Assembly (NCBI RefSeq): GCF_000375465.1 | Contig: NZ_AQXH01000004.1 | Location: 1 to 64,000 of the forward strand | DNA: 64,000 bases | Reading direction: 5' to 3' | DNA from: Balneola vulgaris DSM 17893 | GTDB taxonomy: Bacteria; Bacteroidota; Rhodothermia; Balneolales; Balneolaceae | Part shown: one piece after another, positions 9,999-18,966 of the stretch | Layout of the letters: the number at the start of each line of letters is the position of its first letter | Position numbering within the stretch: position 1 is the first letter of the stretch | Position numbers and translations under genes: made by a program | Notes under the pieces: generated by a model | What the model was told of the DNA's origin: nothing | Seen by the model: the letters and a program-made list of their open reading frames with translations, nothing else | The model's database searches: none

Positions 9999-10032
9999 GC
10001 CAAAAACACTACAAGGATTTATATAACTAGAT

Positions 10033-12489
10033 ATGGCTAGAGAAAAAATTATACCTATTACTATAGAAGACGAAATGGAATCATCCTACATCGATTACTC
10101 GATGTCGGTTATTGTATCTCGTGCCCTTCCTGATGTTCGCGATGGCTTAAAACCTGTTCACCGCCGTGCATTATATGGAATGAGTGAACTAGGAATGCTC
10201 CACAATAGAGGCTACAAAAAGAGTGCTCGTATTGTGGGTGAGGTTCTTGGTAAGTATCACCCACATGGTGATTCTGCCGTTTATGATACCATTGTTCGTA
10301 TGGTTCAGGACTTCTCCCTTCGTTATCCACTTGTGGATGGTCAGGGTAACTTCGGTTCTATTGATGGTGACTCTGCTGCAGCGATGCGTTATACAGAGGT
10401 TCGCATGGACCGTATTGCTGAAGAGCTTCTTACGGATATCAATAAAGAGACTGTTGACTTCCAATCTAACTTTGATGACACCTTACTAGAGCCAACAGTA
10501 ATGCCAGGTAGCTTACCAAACTTGTTGATCAATGGATCTTCAGGTATTGCAGTAGGTATGGCTACAAACATGGCTCCACATAACCTTACTGAGGTTATTG
10601 ATGGTATCACGGCTTTTATTGAAAATCAGGACATCGAAACGAAAGAATTGATGCAGCATATTACTGCACCTGATTTCCCAACTGCCGGTATCATCTATGG
10701 TTATGAAGGCGTTAAGGAAGCTTACGAAACAGGCCGTGGTAAAATCACATTACGTGCTCGTGCTAACACCGAAGAACTTCGTGGTGGGCGTGAGCAAATT
10801 GTAATTACAGAAATTCCTTATCAGGTTAACAAGAGTACTCTAATTCAGAAGATTGCTGAGCTTGTTAACAATGAAAAGATTACCGAAATCTCTGAAGTTA
10901 GAGATGAATCGGATCGTGAAGGTATGCGTGTGGTTATTGTACTTAAGCGTTCTGCGAATGCGGGCGTTGTGCTTAACCAGTTATACAAGTACACCCAGAT
11001 GCAAACCACTTTCGGCGTAATCAATCTTGCCCTAGTGAAAGGTCGTCCGAAAATCATGGGTCTTAAAGAACTGATCCATCATTATGTTGAGCATCGTGTA
11101 GATGTTGTAATTCGACGTACCATTTACGATTTAGATCAAGCTGAAGCTCGTGCTCATATTTTAGAGGGTCTAAAAATTGCTCTCGATAACCTTGATGAAG
11201 TTATCAAAACAATCCGTGCATCTAAGAATCCACAGATTGCCAATGTTGAACTTCGTAAGAAATTCGCTCTAACCGATATTCAAGCTAAAGCCATCCTAGA
11301 GATGCGTTTACAGAAGCTTACCGGCTTAGAAAGAGATAAGATTGATACTGAGTACAATGAGATTGTAGACAAAATTGCTCGCTTCCGTGAGATCTTAGGA
11401 AACCGAGAAATGCAGTACATGATTATCAAAGACGAACTCCAGGATATCAAAGAACGCTACGGTGATGAGCGTCGTACTCAAGTAGTTTATTCTGCAGAGG
11501 ACTTCAATATTGAAGACATGATTGCAGATGAAGACGTAGTTGTGACGATTTCAAATAAGGGCTTCATCAAACGTATGCCAGTAAGTGGCTATCGTCGTCA
11601 ACGTCGTGGTGGAAAAGGCATGAAAGGCACCACTACTCGTGATGAGGAATATGTAGAGCATTTATTCGTAGCCACCAACCATAACTACATCCTATTCTTT
11701 ACAGAGAAAGGAAAATGTTTCTGGCTCAAGGTTTATGAAATTCCAGAAGGCGGACGTTTAGCTCGTGGTCGTGCAATCATTAACCTTATTGAGATTGATA
11801 AAGACGATCACATCAAAGCCTTTGTACCTGTTAAAACCTTAGATGATGAAGAGTACGTAAAAGGCCACTCTATCATCATGGCTACGGAACAAGGTCAGAT
11901 TAAAAAGACTTCTCTTGAAGCTTACAGTCGTCCAAGAAGAGATGGTATCATTGCTATCAACATTAAAGACGGTGACTCTCTATTGGGCGCTGAATTAACA
12001 GATGGTGACAGTAACATTATTTTAGCTAATCAAGGTGGACGTGCAATTCGCTTCCATGAATCTGATGCTCGTGAAATGGGTCGTAACACTTCGGGTGTTC
12101 GAGGTATGACACTAGGTAAAGATGATAAGCTAGTAGATATGGTTGTGATCAAGAATACTCATGAAGCAACCGTACTCGCCATATCTGAGAATGGCTTTGG
12201 TAAGCGTTCCCTAGTGGATGATTACAGAGAGCAATCTCGTGGCGGTAAAGGTGTAATTACACTTAAGATAACTAGCAAGACTGGTAACCTAATTGCACTT
12301 AAAGAAGTAACTGACAATGATGATCTTATGATTATCACTGAAAGAGGTAAAGTAATTAGAATGAGCTGCTCTGGTATTAGAACCATGGGACGTAACACTC
12401 AAGGTGTTCGCATCATGCGTCTAGATCAAGACGGAGCCATTGCGGCTGTAACGCGTGTAGTAAATGAAGATGAGGAAGAAGAACTTTAA
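10033..12489 (+). CDS. gyrA: DNA gyrase subunit A
   Basis: DNA breakage-reunion subunit of gyrase, 818 aa. The catalytic tyrosine is Tyr120 in AAAMRYTE. The quinolone-resistance region [10 protein letters not shown] (76-85) has the wild-type Ser81 and Asp85, equivalent to E. coli 83 and 87. The GyrA box QRRGGKG near 520 marks it as gyrase rather than topoisomerase IV, followed by the six-bladed C-terminal wrapping domain. It ends in an acidic tail (NEDEEEEL). It is closed by a strong terminator at 12517. Confidence 0.99.
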   Translation: MAREKIIPITIEDEMESSYIDYSMSVIVSRALPDVRDGLKPVHRRALYGMSELGMLHNRGYKKSARIVGEVLGKYHPHGDSAVYDTIVRMVQDFSLRYPLVDGQGNFGSIDGDSAAAMRYTEVRMDRIAEELLTDINKETVDFQSNFDDTLLEPTVMPGSLPNLLINGSSGIAVGMATNMAPHNLTEVIDGITAFIENQDIETKELMQHITAPDFPTAGIIYGYEGVKEAYETGRGKITLRARANTEELRGGREQIVITEIPYQVNKSTLIQKIAELVNNEKITEISEVRDESDREGMRVVIVLKRSANAGVVLNQLYKYTQMQTTFGVINLALVKGRPKIMGLKELIHHYVEHRVDVVIRRTIYDLDQAEARAHILEGLKIALDNLDEVIKTIRASKNPQIANVELRKKFALTDIQAKAILEMRLQKLTGLERDKIDTEYNEIVDKIARFREILGNREMQYMIIKDELQDIKERYGDERRTQVVYSAEDFNIEDMIADEDVVVTISNKGFIKRMPVSGYRRQRRGGKGMKGTTTRDEEYVEHLFVATNHNYILFFTEKGKCFWLKVYEIPEGGRLARGRAIINLIEIDKDDHIKAFVPVKTLDDEEYVKGHSIIMATEQGQIKKTSLEAYSRPRRDGIIAINIKDGDSLLGAELTDGDSNIILANQGGRAIRFHESDAREMGRNTSGVRGMTLGKDDKLVDMVVIKNTHEATVLAISENGFGKRSLVDDYREQSRGGKGVITLKITSKTGNLIALKEVTDNDDLMIITERGKVIRMSCSGIRTMGRNTQGVRIMRLDQDGAIAAVTRVVNEDEEEEL

Positions 12490-12516
12490 ACTTCATCTAC
12501 ACTAGTAATTAATAAG

Positions 12517-12547
12517 TAGCCCCTTAGCAATAAGGGGCTATTTTTTT
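12517..12547 (+). terminator. Rho-independent terminator after gyrA
   Basis: Perfect 10-bp stem TAGCCCCTTA/TAAGGGGCTA with the tetraloop GCAA (12517-12540), followed by seven T. It lies 27 bases after the gyrA stop. Confidence 0.93.
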
Positions 12548-12913
12548 GCTTCCGTATTTTCCGTGTAAACACATATTTAGAGTATCTATCTATGCAAGTC
12601 TCTGTATTATCCTCAACTATCTTCTTCTCTATTTAATCACAATAGAATAGTTCATTATAGATATAAGCAATTACATATTTAAGACTGTAATGTATTGTTT
12701 TTAAATAGGATAGCTTCTTCATTCACACATATAGTGGATATAGTATAGTCTCAATATGGAATATTGGTCAACATTTCGGAAGAATCACACCATTTCCGAC
12801 TAATGTAAATAAAGAGGTTTTTAGATAATTTTTAGGAAGAATAATGTGGGGGGTTGAACAGGACGAAAGCTAGAAGTCTGAGAATAGAATTTTAAAGAAG
12901 TTGTTTTCTCTTT
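12548..12913. other. AT-rich spacer between gyrA and the WYL regulator
   Basis: Convergent spacer with no gene, RNA or clear regulatory site visible. It is AT-rich, with a weak inverted repeat TCGGAA/TTCCGA (about 12777-12801) without a T-tract. I see nothing that reads as a minus-strand terminator for the WYL gene. Confidence 0.5.
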
Positions 12914-13852
12914 TTATTTGCCGAGCATTTCTCTCAACAGGCTCTGTCTTTTTTCTTTGAGTTCTTTTGGAGCCAGCACTTCCACATGAGTTCCGAATTG
13001 GAGCAGCCATTCGTTGATGTAATCCAAATTATCGATCTCGAAGGTCACTTTAATTTTTTCAGAATTTTTAGCCTCTTTCTTAAATATTTTAGCCGCTAAA
13101 TTCGCTTCAAATCGCTCCAAAACACTTATGGCTACCAACACCTCTATTTTCTGAGAAAATTCGTTAGACCTAAAAATTAACCCTTCTACGTTGAATCCCT
13201 TTTTCTCTTGGTAATTTTCGTCTAGAATTTCGACCTCGCTCACATTTTCCAGGATAAAATTTCGAAACTCTCCTCTTAAGTGAGAATAACCGATCACATT
13301 CCAATGATCTTCATAATAGACCAAAAGATAAGGGTCAATTTTTCTTGTTTTGGTTTCTCCAGATTTCGAGCGGTACACAAATTGAACACGATGTTTTTGA
13401 GAAATGGCACTGCTTAAAATATACCAGTTCCCTCCAGTTCTTTTTTTCCCACCGTATTTCAATAAAGGATCTACAACGGTCCGCTCTTTTAAAGAATTCA
13501 TGAAGCCTTTTAATTCTTCAGGCAGCACATTATTTATTTTCACCTCCACCCCTTTTGCGTCTTCTACCAGAGTTTTATCCACCTGAGATTTAACAAAATT
13601 CAAACCCACAATAATGGTAGCTAACTCATTCGATGAAAACATAAGAGGCGGAATCTTATATCCTGGCATCACACCGTAACCACTATATCGATCCCAAGTG
13701 ATAGGTACATTTATATCTTGCAGTGCATTTAGATCTCTAAAAATAGTCCTTCGACTTACATCAAAGTACTCGGCCAATTCGTCTACGGTCTTTTTCTGCC
13801 CCTTTTCTTGGAGCATCAACATTAACTTTAGCCTTCTTTCTGAACTCTTCAC
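12914..13852 (-). CDS. WYL-domain HTH transcriptional regulator (YafY family)
   Basis: 312-aa regulator. The N-terminal DeoR-like helix-turn-helix spans residues 1-60 (KKTVDELAEYFDVSRRTIFRDLNALQ). A central WYL domain at about 145-215 includes HRVQFVYRSKSG and PYLLVYYEDHWNVIGY, and is followed by a WCX-like C-terminal domain. WYL domains sense nucleic-acid or nucleotide ligands in DNA-damage and defence contexts, but here the gene lies in the mnmG-rsmG operon, not a defence island. Its ATG overlaps the rsmG stop by 4 bp. In many genomes parA/parB follow rsmG; here this regulator takes that place. Confidence 0.93.
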   Translation of the reverse strand: MKSSERRLKLMLMLQEKGQKKTVDELAEYFDVSRRTIFRDLNALQDINVPITWDRYSGYGVMPGYKIPPLMFSSNELATIIVGLNFVKSQVDKTLVEDAKGVEVKINNVLPEELKGFMNSLKERTVVDPLLKYGGKKRTGGNWYILSSAISQKHRVQFVYRSKSGETKTRKIDPYLLVYYEDHWNVIGYSHLRGEFRNFILENVSEVEILDENYQEKKGFNVEGLIFRSNEFSQKIEVLVAISVLERFEANLAAKIFKKEAKNSEKIKVTFEIDNLDYINEWLLQFGTHVEVLAPKELKEKRQSLLREMLGK

Positions 13853-14490
13853 TTGATGCGCTCCAGCATTACAATGCCTTTTCCATCATAGAATTCGCCC
13901 ATAAAATCAGCATCTAATTTTATTACCTGCATCGATACATGCTCTTTTATCGCCTCGTATTCTTTAAGCGACTCTCTCCATCCCTTTAAAAAAATCAATT
14001 TACTCCACGCTTTAACACCTACAAAACCGTACAACTCGTTAAGTTTAAATGCGTGCTTAGTTACTATAACCGTATCATTTTCGGTAGGCACATCTGCAAT
14101 ACTCCCCGCAACTCCCTTCGTTCTATCGCCGATTTTTAAAGAAGATATCATAGCATTGCTAGCAAATATCTTCTTAGTAACAATATCGTTGAGCACCACT
14201 TGCTCAAGTTCTTTTACACATATGGCTAATGGAATCCCCGGAAGTCCACCCCCTGACCCTGCATCCACAAGGCTTCTATCTTTAGCATCTAGAAATAAGT
14301 TCACAAACAAACAATGCCCCACATGCTCAAGCAATGTTTCACGTGAAACATCACGACTCACAAGGTTTACTTTCTTATTCCACCATAACAACTGATCGGC
14401 ATAAGCAATCAATTCTTTTTTATGATCATCATATAAGGATGAAATCTGGCCTAGCTGTTCTTTTGTAATAATAGATATAGAGGGTTCCAC
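13849..14490 (-). CDS. rsmG: 16S rRNA (guanine527-N7)-methyltransferase RsmG
   Basis: SAM-dependent methyltransferase (GidB) modifying G527 of 16S rRNA; 213 aa. The SAM-binding signature LVDAGSGGGLPGIPLAI is at residues 74-90, and WWNKKVNLVSRD near 36-47 is the conserved N-terminal motif. The predicted start is GTG at 14490, which itself lies inside a parS-like sequence; no upstream ATG fits. It is 7 bp downstream of mnmG and overlaps the WYL gene. The coding sequence contains a perfect ParB-type parS palindrome at 14335-14350. Confidence 0.96.
   Translation of the reverse strand: MEPSISIITKEQLGQISSLYDDHKKELIAYADQLLWWNKKVNLVSRDVSRETLLEHVGHCLFVNLFLDAKDRSLVDAGSGGGLPGIPLAICVKELEQVVLNDIVTKKIFASNAMISSLKIGDRTKGVAGSIADVPTENDTVIVTKHAFKLNELYGFVGVKAWSKLIFLKGWRESLKEYEAIKEHVSMQVIKLDADFMGEFYDGKGIVMLERIK
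14335..14350. other. parS site (ParB/Spo0J binding), perfect palindrome
   Basis: TGTTTCACGTGAAACA is a perfect 16-bp palindrome and an exact match to the broadly conserved chromosomal parS consensus TGTTNCACGTGAAACA. It lies within rsmG. ParB nucleates on such sites near the replication origin and loads the chromosome partition complex. Confidence 0.9.
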
Positions 14491-14498
14491 GTGAAACC
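14483..14498. other. Second parS-like site at the mnmG/rsmG junction
   Basis: GGTTCCACGTGAAACC has the 14-base parS core GTTCCACGTGAAAC intact, with only the outermost base of each arm changed from the 16-base consensus. It spans the rsmG GTG start and the gap before the mnmG stop, 148 bp (start to start) from the perfect site. Confidence 0.8.
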
Positions 14499-16384
14499 TA
14501 TCCTTTTAAATAAACCATAAGTACCGAAACATCTGAGGCAGAAACCCCACTAATGCGACTTGCCTGACCGATGGTCTCAGGCTTAATCTTAGACATCTTT
14601 TGATATCCTTCGGTAGAAAGGCTTTTAATTTTGGTGTAATCAAGGTCTGCAGGAATTGGCGTAGTCTCTTTTTGACTGAGTTCTTGAACCATCTCCCACT
14701 CCTTTTCTATATATCCAGAGTATTTGATCTGAATTTCGGCCTGCTCAATCACATACTTATTGGTTGTAATTTCATGAACCGCTTCTTTTAAACCCTCGTC
14801 CCCTTCCATCATATCCTTTAAGGAAACTTGAGGTCGAGCTAACACAGACTGTGCCTTAACAGGCTGATTTAATCCGGATGTGCCTAGTGATTCCAGTGTG
14901 GAGTTTAACACCTCTGGTCTTACCGTTTGGTTCGACAATAGATCAAGTAATGCATTTACCTCTTCCTTCTTTTGAAGCATGCGATCATAACGCTCCTTAG
15001 AAGCCAAGCCTATCTTATAGCCCAATTCCGTTAATCGTAAATCCGCATTGTCTTGTCTGAGTAAAATTCTATGCTCAGCCCTAGAAGTAAACATTCGGTA
15101 AGGTTCTTCAGTACCTTTATTGATTAAGTCGTCAATCAATACACCGATATAAGCTTCAGATCTTTTAAGTATCAATGACTCCTTACCCGCAACTTTAAGT
15201 GCCGCATTAATTCCCGCCATTAATCCTTGGCAAGCAGCCTCTTCATAACCTGTAGTTCCGTTAATTTGCCCTGCAAAATATAGACCCTCAACAAGCTTCG
15301 TTTCTAAGGTTCTTTTAATTTGATGAGGCGGGAAGTAATCATACTCGATGGCGTAACCCGGTCGAATCATCACTACTTCTTCAAATCCTGGAATTGTACG
15401 AAGTGCTTCATACTGCACTTCTTCTGGAAGAGAAGTAGAAAAACCATTAAGATACATTTCATAAGTATTCCAACCTTCCGGTTCGAGAAATAACTGATGA
15501 CGATCTTTATCTGCAAAACGATTAATCTTGTCTTCAATACTTGGGCAATAACGAGGCCCCACAGATTTGATACGACCATTAAACATTGGACTACGATCAA
15601 ATCCAGTTTTTAAGACTTCATGCACTTCATCATTGGTATATCCAATCCAACAGGTAAGTTGCTCTTCTTTTGGAATTATATCATCTGTTAAAAAAGAAAA
15701 GGGAACCGGGTTATCATCTCCATCTTGAACTTCAAGTTTAGAGTAATCTATACTACGCCCGTCAACCCTAGGAGGAGTTCCTGTTTTTAATCTACCTACT
15801 TCGAAACCACTGTTTTCTAATGCTGCTGAAATACCTACAGAAGCACGCTCCCCTGAGCGACCACCTCCATAGTTAGAGTCGCCAATATGGATGAGTCCAT
15901 TTAAAAAAGTGCCGCTCGTCAGAACAACCGATTTACTATAAAACTTTTGGCCAGTTTGGGTAACAACTCCTTCAACTACATTTTGATCGTTAATTATAAG
16001 ATCAACAACGTTGTCTTGGCGAAAGGTTAAATTCTCTTTGGCTTCTAAAAGCTCACGCATCTTTTGTGCATACAACATGCGATCACTTTGGCAACGAGGA
16101 CTCCACATAGCCGGCCCCTTGCTCATATTTAGCATTTTGAACTGTACCCCTGAGGCATCACTCACAATTCCAGAGAGTCCGCCTAGAGCATCAATCTCTC
16201 TTACTAACTGTCCTTTTGCAATACCGCCCATAGCAGGATTACAAGACATCTTAGCAATGGCTTCTAGATTCATAGTAATAAGTAGAGTCTTGGCACCAAG
16301 TTGTGCGGCTGCACCGGCTGCTTCACTACCGGCATGCCCAGCTCCTACTACGATAACGTCATAAGATGGGTAAATGGTTGACAT
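14498..16384 (-). CDS. mnmG: tRNA uridine-5-carboxymethylaminomethyl modification enzyme MnmG
   Basis: FAD-dependent subunit (GidA) that with MnmE installs the cmnm5U34 modification on tRNA anticodons; 628 aa, full length. The FAD-binding motif [12 protein letters not shown] is at 12-23. The conserved [22 protein letters not shown] is near 50 and [22 protein letters not shown] near 365. The C-terminal helical domain ends normally with the [16 protein letters not shown] motif. First gene of the mnmG-rsmG-WYL operon, just downstream of the tRNA-Asp terminator. Confidence 0.98.
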   Translation of the reverse strand: MSTIYPSYDVIVVGAGHAGSEAAGAAAQLGAKTLLITMNLEAIAKMSCNPAMGGIAKGQLVREIDALGGLSGIVSDASGVQFKMLNMSKGPAMWSPRCQSDRMLYAQKMRELLEAKENLTFRQDNVVDLIINDQNVVEGVVTQTGQKFYSKSVVLTSGTFLNGLIHIGDSNYGGGRSGERASVGISAALENSGFEVGRLKTGTPPRVDGRSIDYSKLEVQDGDDNPVPFSFLTDDIIPKEEQLTCWIGYTNDEVHEVLKTGFDRSPMFNGRIKSVGPRYCPSIEDKINRFADKDRHQLFLEPEGWNTYEMYLNGFSTSLPEEVQYEALRTIPGFEEVVMIRPGYAIEYDYFPPHQIKRTLETKLVEGLYFAGQINGTTGYEEAACQGLMAGINAALKVAGKESLILKRSEAYIGVLIDDLINKGTEEPYRMFTSRAEHRILLRQDNADLRLTELGYKIGLASKERYDRMLQKKEEVNALLDLLSNQTVRPEVLNSTLESLGTSGLNQPVKAQSVLARPQVSLKDMMEGDEGLKEAVHEITTNKYVIEQAEIQIKYSGYIEKEWEMVQELSQKETTPIPADLDYTKIKSLSTEGYQKMSKIKPETIGQASRISGVSASDVSVLMVYLKG

Positions 16385-16410
16385 AGGAGAATTAAACCAT
16401 ATTGTTTAAA

Positions 16411-16446
16411 AAGAAAAAGCCTTGAACCAAATGATTCAAGGCTTTT
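16411..16446 (-). terminator. Terminator after tRNA-Asp
   Basis: A 12-bp perfect stem AAAAGCCTTGAA/TTCAAGGCTTTT (16415-16446) runs into TTTTTC on the minus strand. It starts 2 bases from the tRNA 3' end and lies about 27 bases before the mnmG start. Confidence 0.85.
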
Positions 16447-16447
16447 G

Positions 16448-16521
16448 CGATCCGGAAGGGACTCGAACCCTCGACCTCCTGCGTGACAGGCAGGCGTTCT
16501 AACCAACTGAACTACCGGACC
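16448..16521 (-). tRNA. tRNA-Asp (anticodon GTC)
   Basis: The 74-base cloverleaf folds fully. The acceptor stem GGTCCGG/CCGGATC has one G-T pair. The D arm is GTTCAGTTGGTTAGAAC, the anticodon arm CCTGC-CTGTCAC-GCAGG with anticodon GTC, and the T arm GAGGG-TTCGAGT-CCCTT. The discriminator is G, the expected tRNA-Asp identity base. CCA is not encoded. Confidence 0.97.
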
Positions 16522-16533
16522 AATCGAGAGCAC

Positions 16534-16565
16534 CAAATATACGGTTCATTCCGAAAGAGAGTCAA
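16534..16565 (-). promoter_or_regulatory. tRNA-Asp promoter (Bacteroidota type)
   Basis: On the minus strand, TTG (16565-16563), a 21-base spacer and TATATTTG (16541-16534) match the TTTG/TAnnTTTG architecture of Bacteroidota housekeeping promoters. The -7 element ends 12 bases before the mature tRNA 5' end, leaving only a short leader. Confidence 0.75.
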
Positions 16566-16587
16566 CCCTATTTGGAAATTTTTTTAA

Positions 16588-17133
16588 CTATTTTTTTAGC
16601 TCTGCTTCTATAGCTGATGTAAGCTCTTTACTCTCTGGTTTAACGCCACTTCTGAAACGCCTAATTAGGGTTCCATCTTTAGAAACTAGAAACTTTTCGA
16701 AGTTCCATTTAATCTCGCCCGTGAAGTCTGGGTTCTCTAATGAAGTGAGATAAGTGAACAATTCATCTTGGTCATCGCCTTTAACCGACACTTTAGAGAA
16801 CATAGGGAACTCAACCCCATACTCAAGTGTGCAGAATTGTTTAATCTCTTCATCAGTACCAGGTTCTTGACCTTTGAAGTTATTGGCAGGAAAACCAAGT
16901 ATCACAAAACCGTCATCCTTATAAGTTTCATAAATTTTTTGTAGCCCTTCATACTGAGGAGTGTATCCACATTTTGATGCTACATTTACAATAAGTACTG
17001 TTTTACCTTTATACATTGAGAGCGGAGTTGCATTTCCATCAATATCATTGCGAGTAAATTCGTAAATAGAATCTGGATTTATAGCCATTGAGAACATTCC
17101 TATGAATGAAAAAAGAATAAATAGTAGTTTCAT
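16588..17133 (-). CDS. Glutathione peroxidase-family thiol peroxidase
   Basis: Peroxide-reducing enzyme of the GPx superfamily, 181 aa from the chosen ATG at 17133. An upstream ATG at 17163 would add 10 residues before the signal-like segment. MKLLFILFSFIGMFSMA is a probable signal sequence, so the enzyme is likely periplasmic. The core shows NVASKCGYTPQYEGLQ with the peroxidatic Cys, then GFPANNFKGQEPGT (Gln) and IKWNFEKFLV with Trp-Asn-Phe. Because Cys replaces selenocysteine, thioredoxin-type reductants are the likely electron donor. It is divergent from the outer-membrane protein at 17193. Confidence 0.93.
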   Translation of the reverse strand: MKLLFILFSFIGMFSMAINPDSIYEFTRNDIDGNATPLSMYKGKTVLIVNVASKCGYTPQYEGLQKIYETYKDDGFVILGFPANNFKGQEPGTDEEIKQFCTLEYGVEFPMFSKVSVKGDDQDELFTYLTSLENPDFTGEIKWNFEKFLVSKDGTLIRRFRSGVKPESKELTSAIEAELKK

Positions 17134-17192
17134 AAAATAAAGCGTTGGTTTGACGTTACTCACTCAATTTAATAATGCTTAAATTAATTCCC

Positions 17193-17909
17193 ATGAAGCA
17201 AATTATATTACTCCTTACGTTCTTACTTACCGCCCCGACATTACAAGCTCAAATGTTCTCTGTTGGTGAAAGCGACTCTAGACCTCAGAGAAGCTCTTCA
17301 AATTATATCTATCTAGGTTACTCACCCATCAACTTTGATTATACCGGAGATGAGAGCGCCGTTCGAGATGAGGAACGTTTAGATTTTGAAGAATCAGGCG
17401 TGACTATCGGTTTTGAAACTCCTTTTGTAAATGGATCCATCCTCTTCGCAAATAAACTAACCGGATCCGATGATGCCCGTTTTCTGAAGTTGAACCTATA
17501 CTACCTAAACTCTTTCAATTTTGTGCAAAGAGAACGATTTGTTTTAGGCGTGCCATTAAAGTTAGAATCGAATTTAACCAGCGTTAGAAATAGCACGGCT
17601 AGTAATGAGTTTAACCAATCCGTTTTTTCTTTTGGAGCAGGCGCTTTCATGAAATTTCGAAAAATAGAGTCTTGGGCTTTTGAAGTAAATACTATTCCAT
17701 CCTATGGGTTTAGTAGTTCCAATGGTGGGCTTTTTGGCGGCTCAAACAAATCGTTGACAGCAAGTGCCCGCCTCAAGTTGCTAAACTTAATTGGGAACCG
17801 TTCTTTAAGCATTGGATATGATTATAAACTCTCAGTTTATGATATTGATGCGGAGAACTTTGATTACGATTTAAACTATCACCTCTTTACAATGGGAATT
17901 TCTTTGTGA
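17193..17909 (+). CDS. Predicted outer-membrane beta-barrel protein
   Basis: About 238 aa. The signal peptide MKQIILLLTFLLTAPTLQAQ (cleavage after LQA) is followed by alternating amphipathic strands such as NYIYLGYSPINFDY, GVTIGFETPFV, RFLKLNLYYLNSFNF and SLSIGYDYKLSVYD. It ends in the hydrophobic/aromatic strand YHLFTMGISL, typical of barrel proteins inserted by the BAM machinery. No specific family is recognised. An ATG at 17175 would add six residues; 17193 gives the cleaner signal peptide. The stop overlaps the GTG of the next gene by 4 bp, and that gene in turn overlaps the MBL hydrolase. Confidence 0.72.
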   Translation: MKQIILLLTFLLTAPTLQAQMFSVGESDSRPQRSSSNYIYLGYSPINFDYTGDESAVRDEERLDFEESGVTIGFETPFVNGSILFANKLTGSDDARFLKLNLYYLNSFNFVQRERFVLGVPLKLESNLTSVRNSTASNEFNQSVFSFGAGAFMKFRKIESWAFEVNTIPSYGFSSSNGGLFGGSNKSLTASARLKLLNLIGNRSLSIGYDYKLSVYDIDAENFDYDLNYHLFTMGISL

Positions 17910-18208
17910 AAGCAGATAAGCTATTACTAGAACTTGAGCAATTATTAGAGCAATGTGGCTACACCCTTCGAAAAGAACGCGGATCTTTCAGGGGTAATGA
18001 TTGTATGGTTATGGGAGATCGATTAGTTATAGTAAACAAGAATAAGCCAACAGAAGCACAAATAGGTACCATTGCTCGGGTGCTGGGTGAAGCAGACCTC
18101 ACGGGCATCTATATCAAACCCGCCGTTAAAAAAGAATTGGGCATTATTTGGGATCGCCTTTCTGTTACCCCTGCTAATGCGAGCGACGAATTGGATTTTG
18201 AGTCATGA
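17906..18208 (+). CDS. Conserved hypothetical 100-aa protein
   Basis: The product is a small soluble protein that I cannot assign to a named family. It starts with GTG overlapping the previous stop (GTGA) and its own stop overlaps the ATG of the MBL-fold gene (ATGA), so it is translationally coupled on both sides. It shows an N-terminal amphipathic helix (KLLLELEQLLEQCGYTLR), a GSFRGNDCMVMGDRLVIVNKNKP beta region and a C-terminal IKPAVKKELGIIW. The RGNDCMV and VIVNKNKP segments look like conserved core. Composition matches its neighbours, so there is no sign of transfer. Confidence 0.78.
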   Translation: MKADKLLLELEQLLEQCGYTLRKERGSFRGNDCMVMGDRLVIVNKNKPTEAQIGTIARVLGEADLTGIYIKPAVKKELGIIWDRLSVTPANASDELDFES

Positions 18209-18966
18209 AATTAACCTTCTTAGGCACTGGAACTTCTATGGGTGTACCTGTTGCTGGAGGTTATGGAAGTGAACGCCTTAGCTCTGACCCTAGAAATACA
18301 CGAACACGATGCTCGGTATGGATTCAAACCGATGAAACTTCCGTATTGATCGATGCGGGTCCAGAGTTTAGAATTCAAAGTATACGTGCTAAGATTCGCA
18401 ATATCGATCATGTGTTACTGACGCATGAACATATGGATCATGTAGCAGGTTTGGATGACTTAAGAGCCTATAACTATGTACAGAAAGGCCCTATCCCAGT
18501 GTACTCCTCAAAACGATGTTTAGATTCTGTTCGTAAACGCTTTGATTATATGTTTGGGGAGAAAAAGTATCCTGGATCTACCTCCCTTGAGTTAAAAGAG
18601 ATATCTCAATCAATAGTATTGAATGATATCAAAGTTACCCCACTGGAAGTGTTACATGGTTCGCTTGAAATACTCGGCTTTAGAATAAACGATCTGTGCT
18701 ATCTAACAGATGTTAAGAGTATTCCCGAGGAAACTAAGAAGCTCATCAAAGGCTCTAAAGTAATGGTGCTTAGCGGTTTACGATGGGGCCCAGAACACCC
18801 TACTCATTTAACTATTCCTGAAGCTGCAGCAATAGCCCATGAGCTAGGCATACAGCAAACCTATTTAATTCATATGAATAGTGAAGTCGAACATTCGGAA
18901 GTCAATAAAAAATTACCTTCCAATGTCCGACTAGCATATGATGAACAAGTAGTTCTAATCGATTAA
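18205..18966 (+). CDS. MBL-fold metallo-hydrolase (PhnP-like)
   Basis: 253-aa metallo-beta-lactamase-fold hydrolase. The zinc-binding THEHMDHVAGLDDLR is near residue 74. MKLTFLGTGTSMGVPV at the N-terminus and LIHMNSEVEH near the C-terminus match the PhnP / phosphoribosyl cyclic-phosphate phosphodiesterase-like subgroup. A phosphodiester substrate is likely, but no other phosphonate genes are present, so PhnP function itself is not implied. It overlaps the upstream small gene by 4 bp. Its stop shares the sequence TTAA with the stop of the convergent guanylyltransferase gene. Confidence 0.9.
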   Translation: MKLTFLGTGTSMGVPVAGGYGSERLSSDPRNTRTRCSVWIQTDETSVLIDAGPEFRIQSIRAKIRNIDHVLLTHEHMDHVAGLDDLRAYNYVQKGPIPVYSSKRCLDSVRKRFDYMFGEKKYPGSTSLELKEISQSIVLNDIKVTPLEVLHGSLEILGFRINDLCYLTDVKSIPEETKKLIKGSKVMVLSGLRWGPEHPTHLTIPEAAAIAHELGIQQTYLIHMNSEVEHSEVNKKLPSNVRLAYDEQVVLID

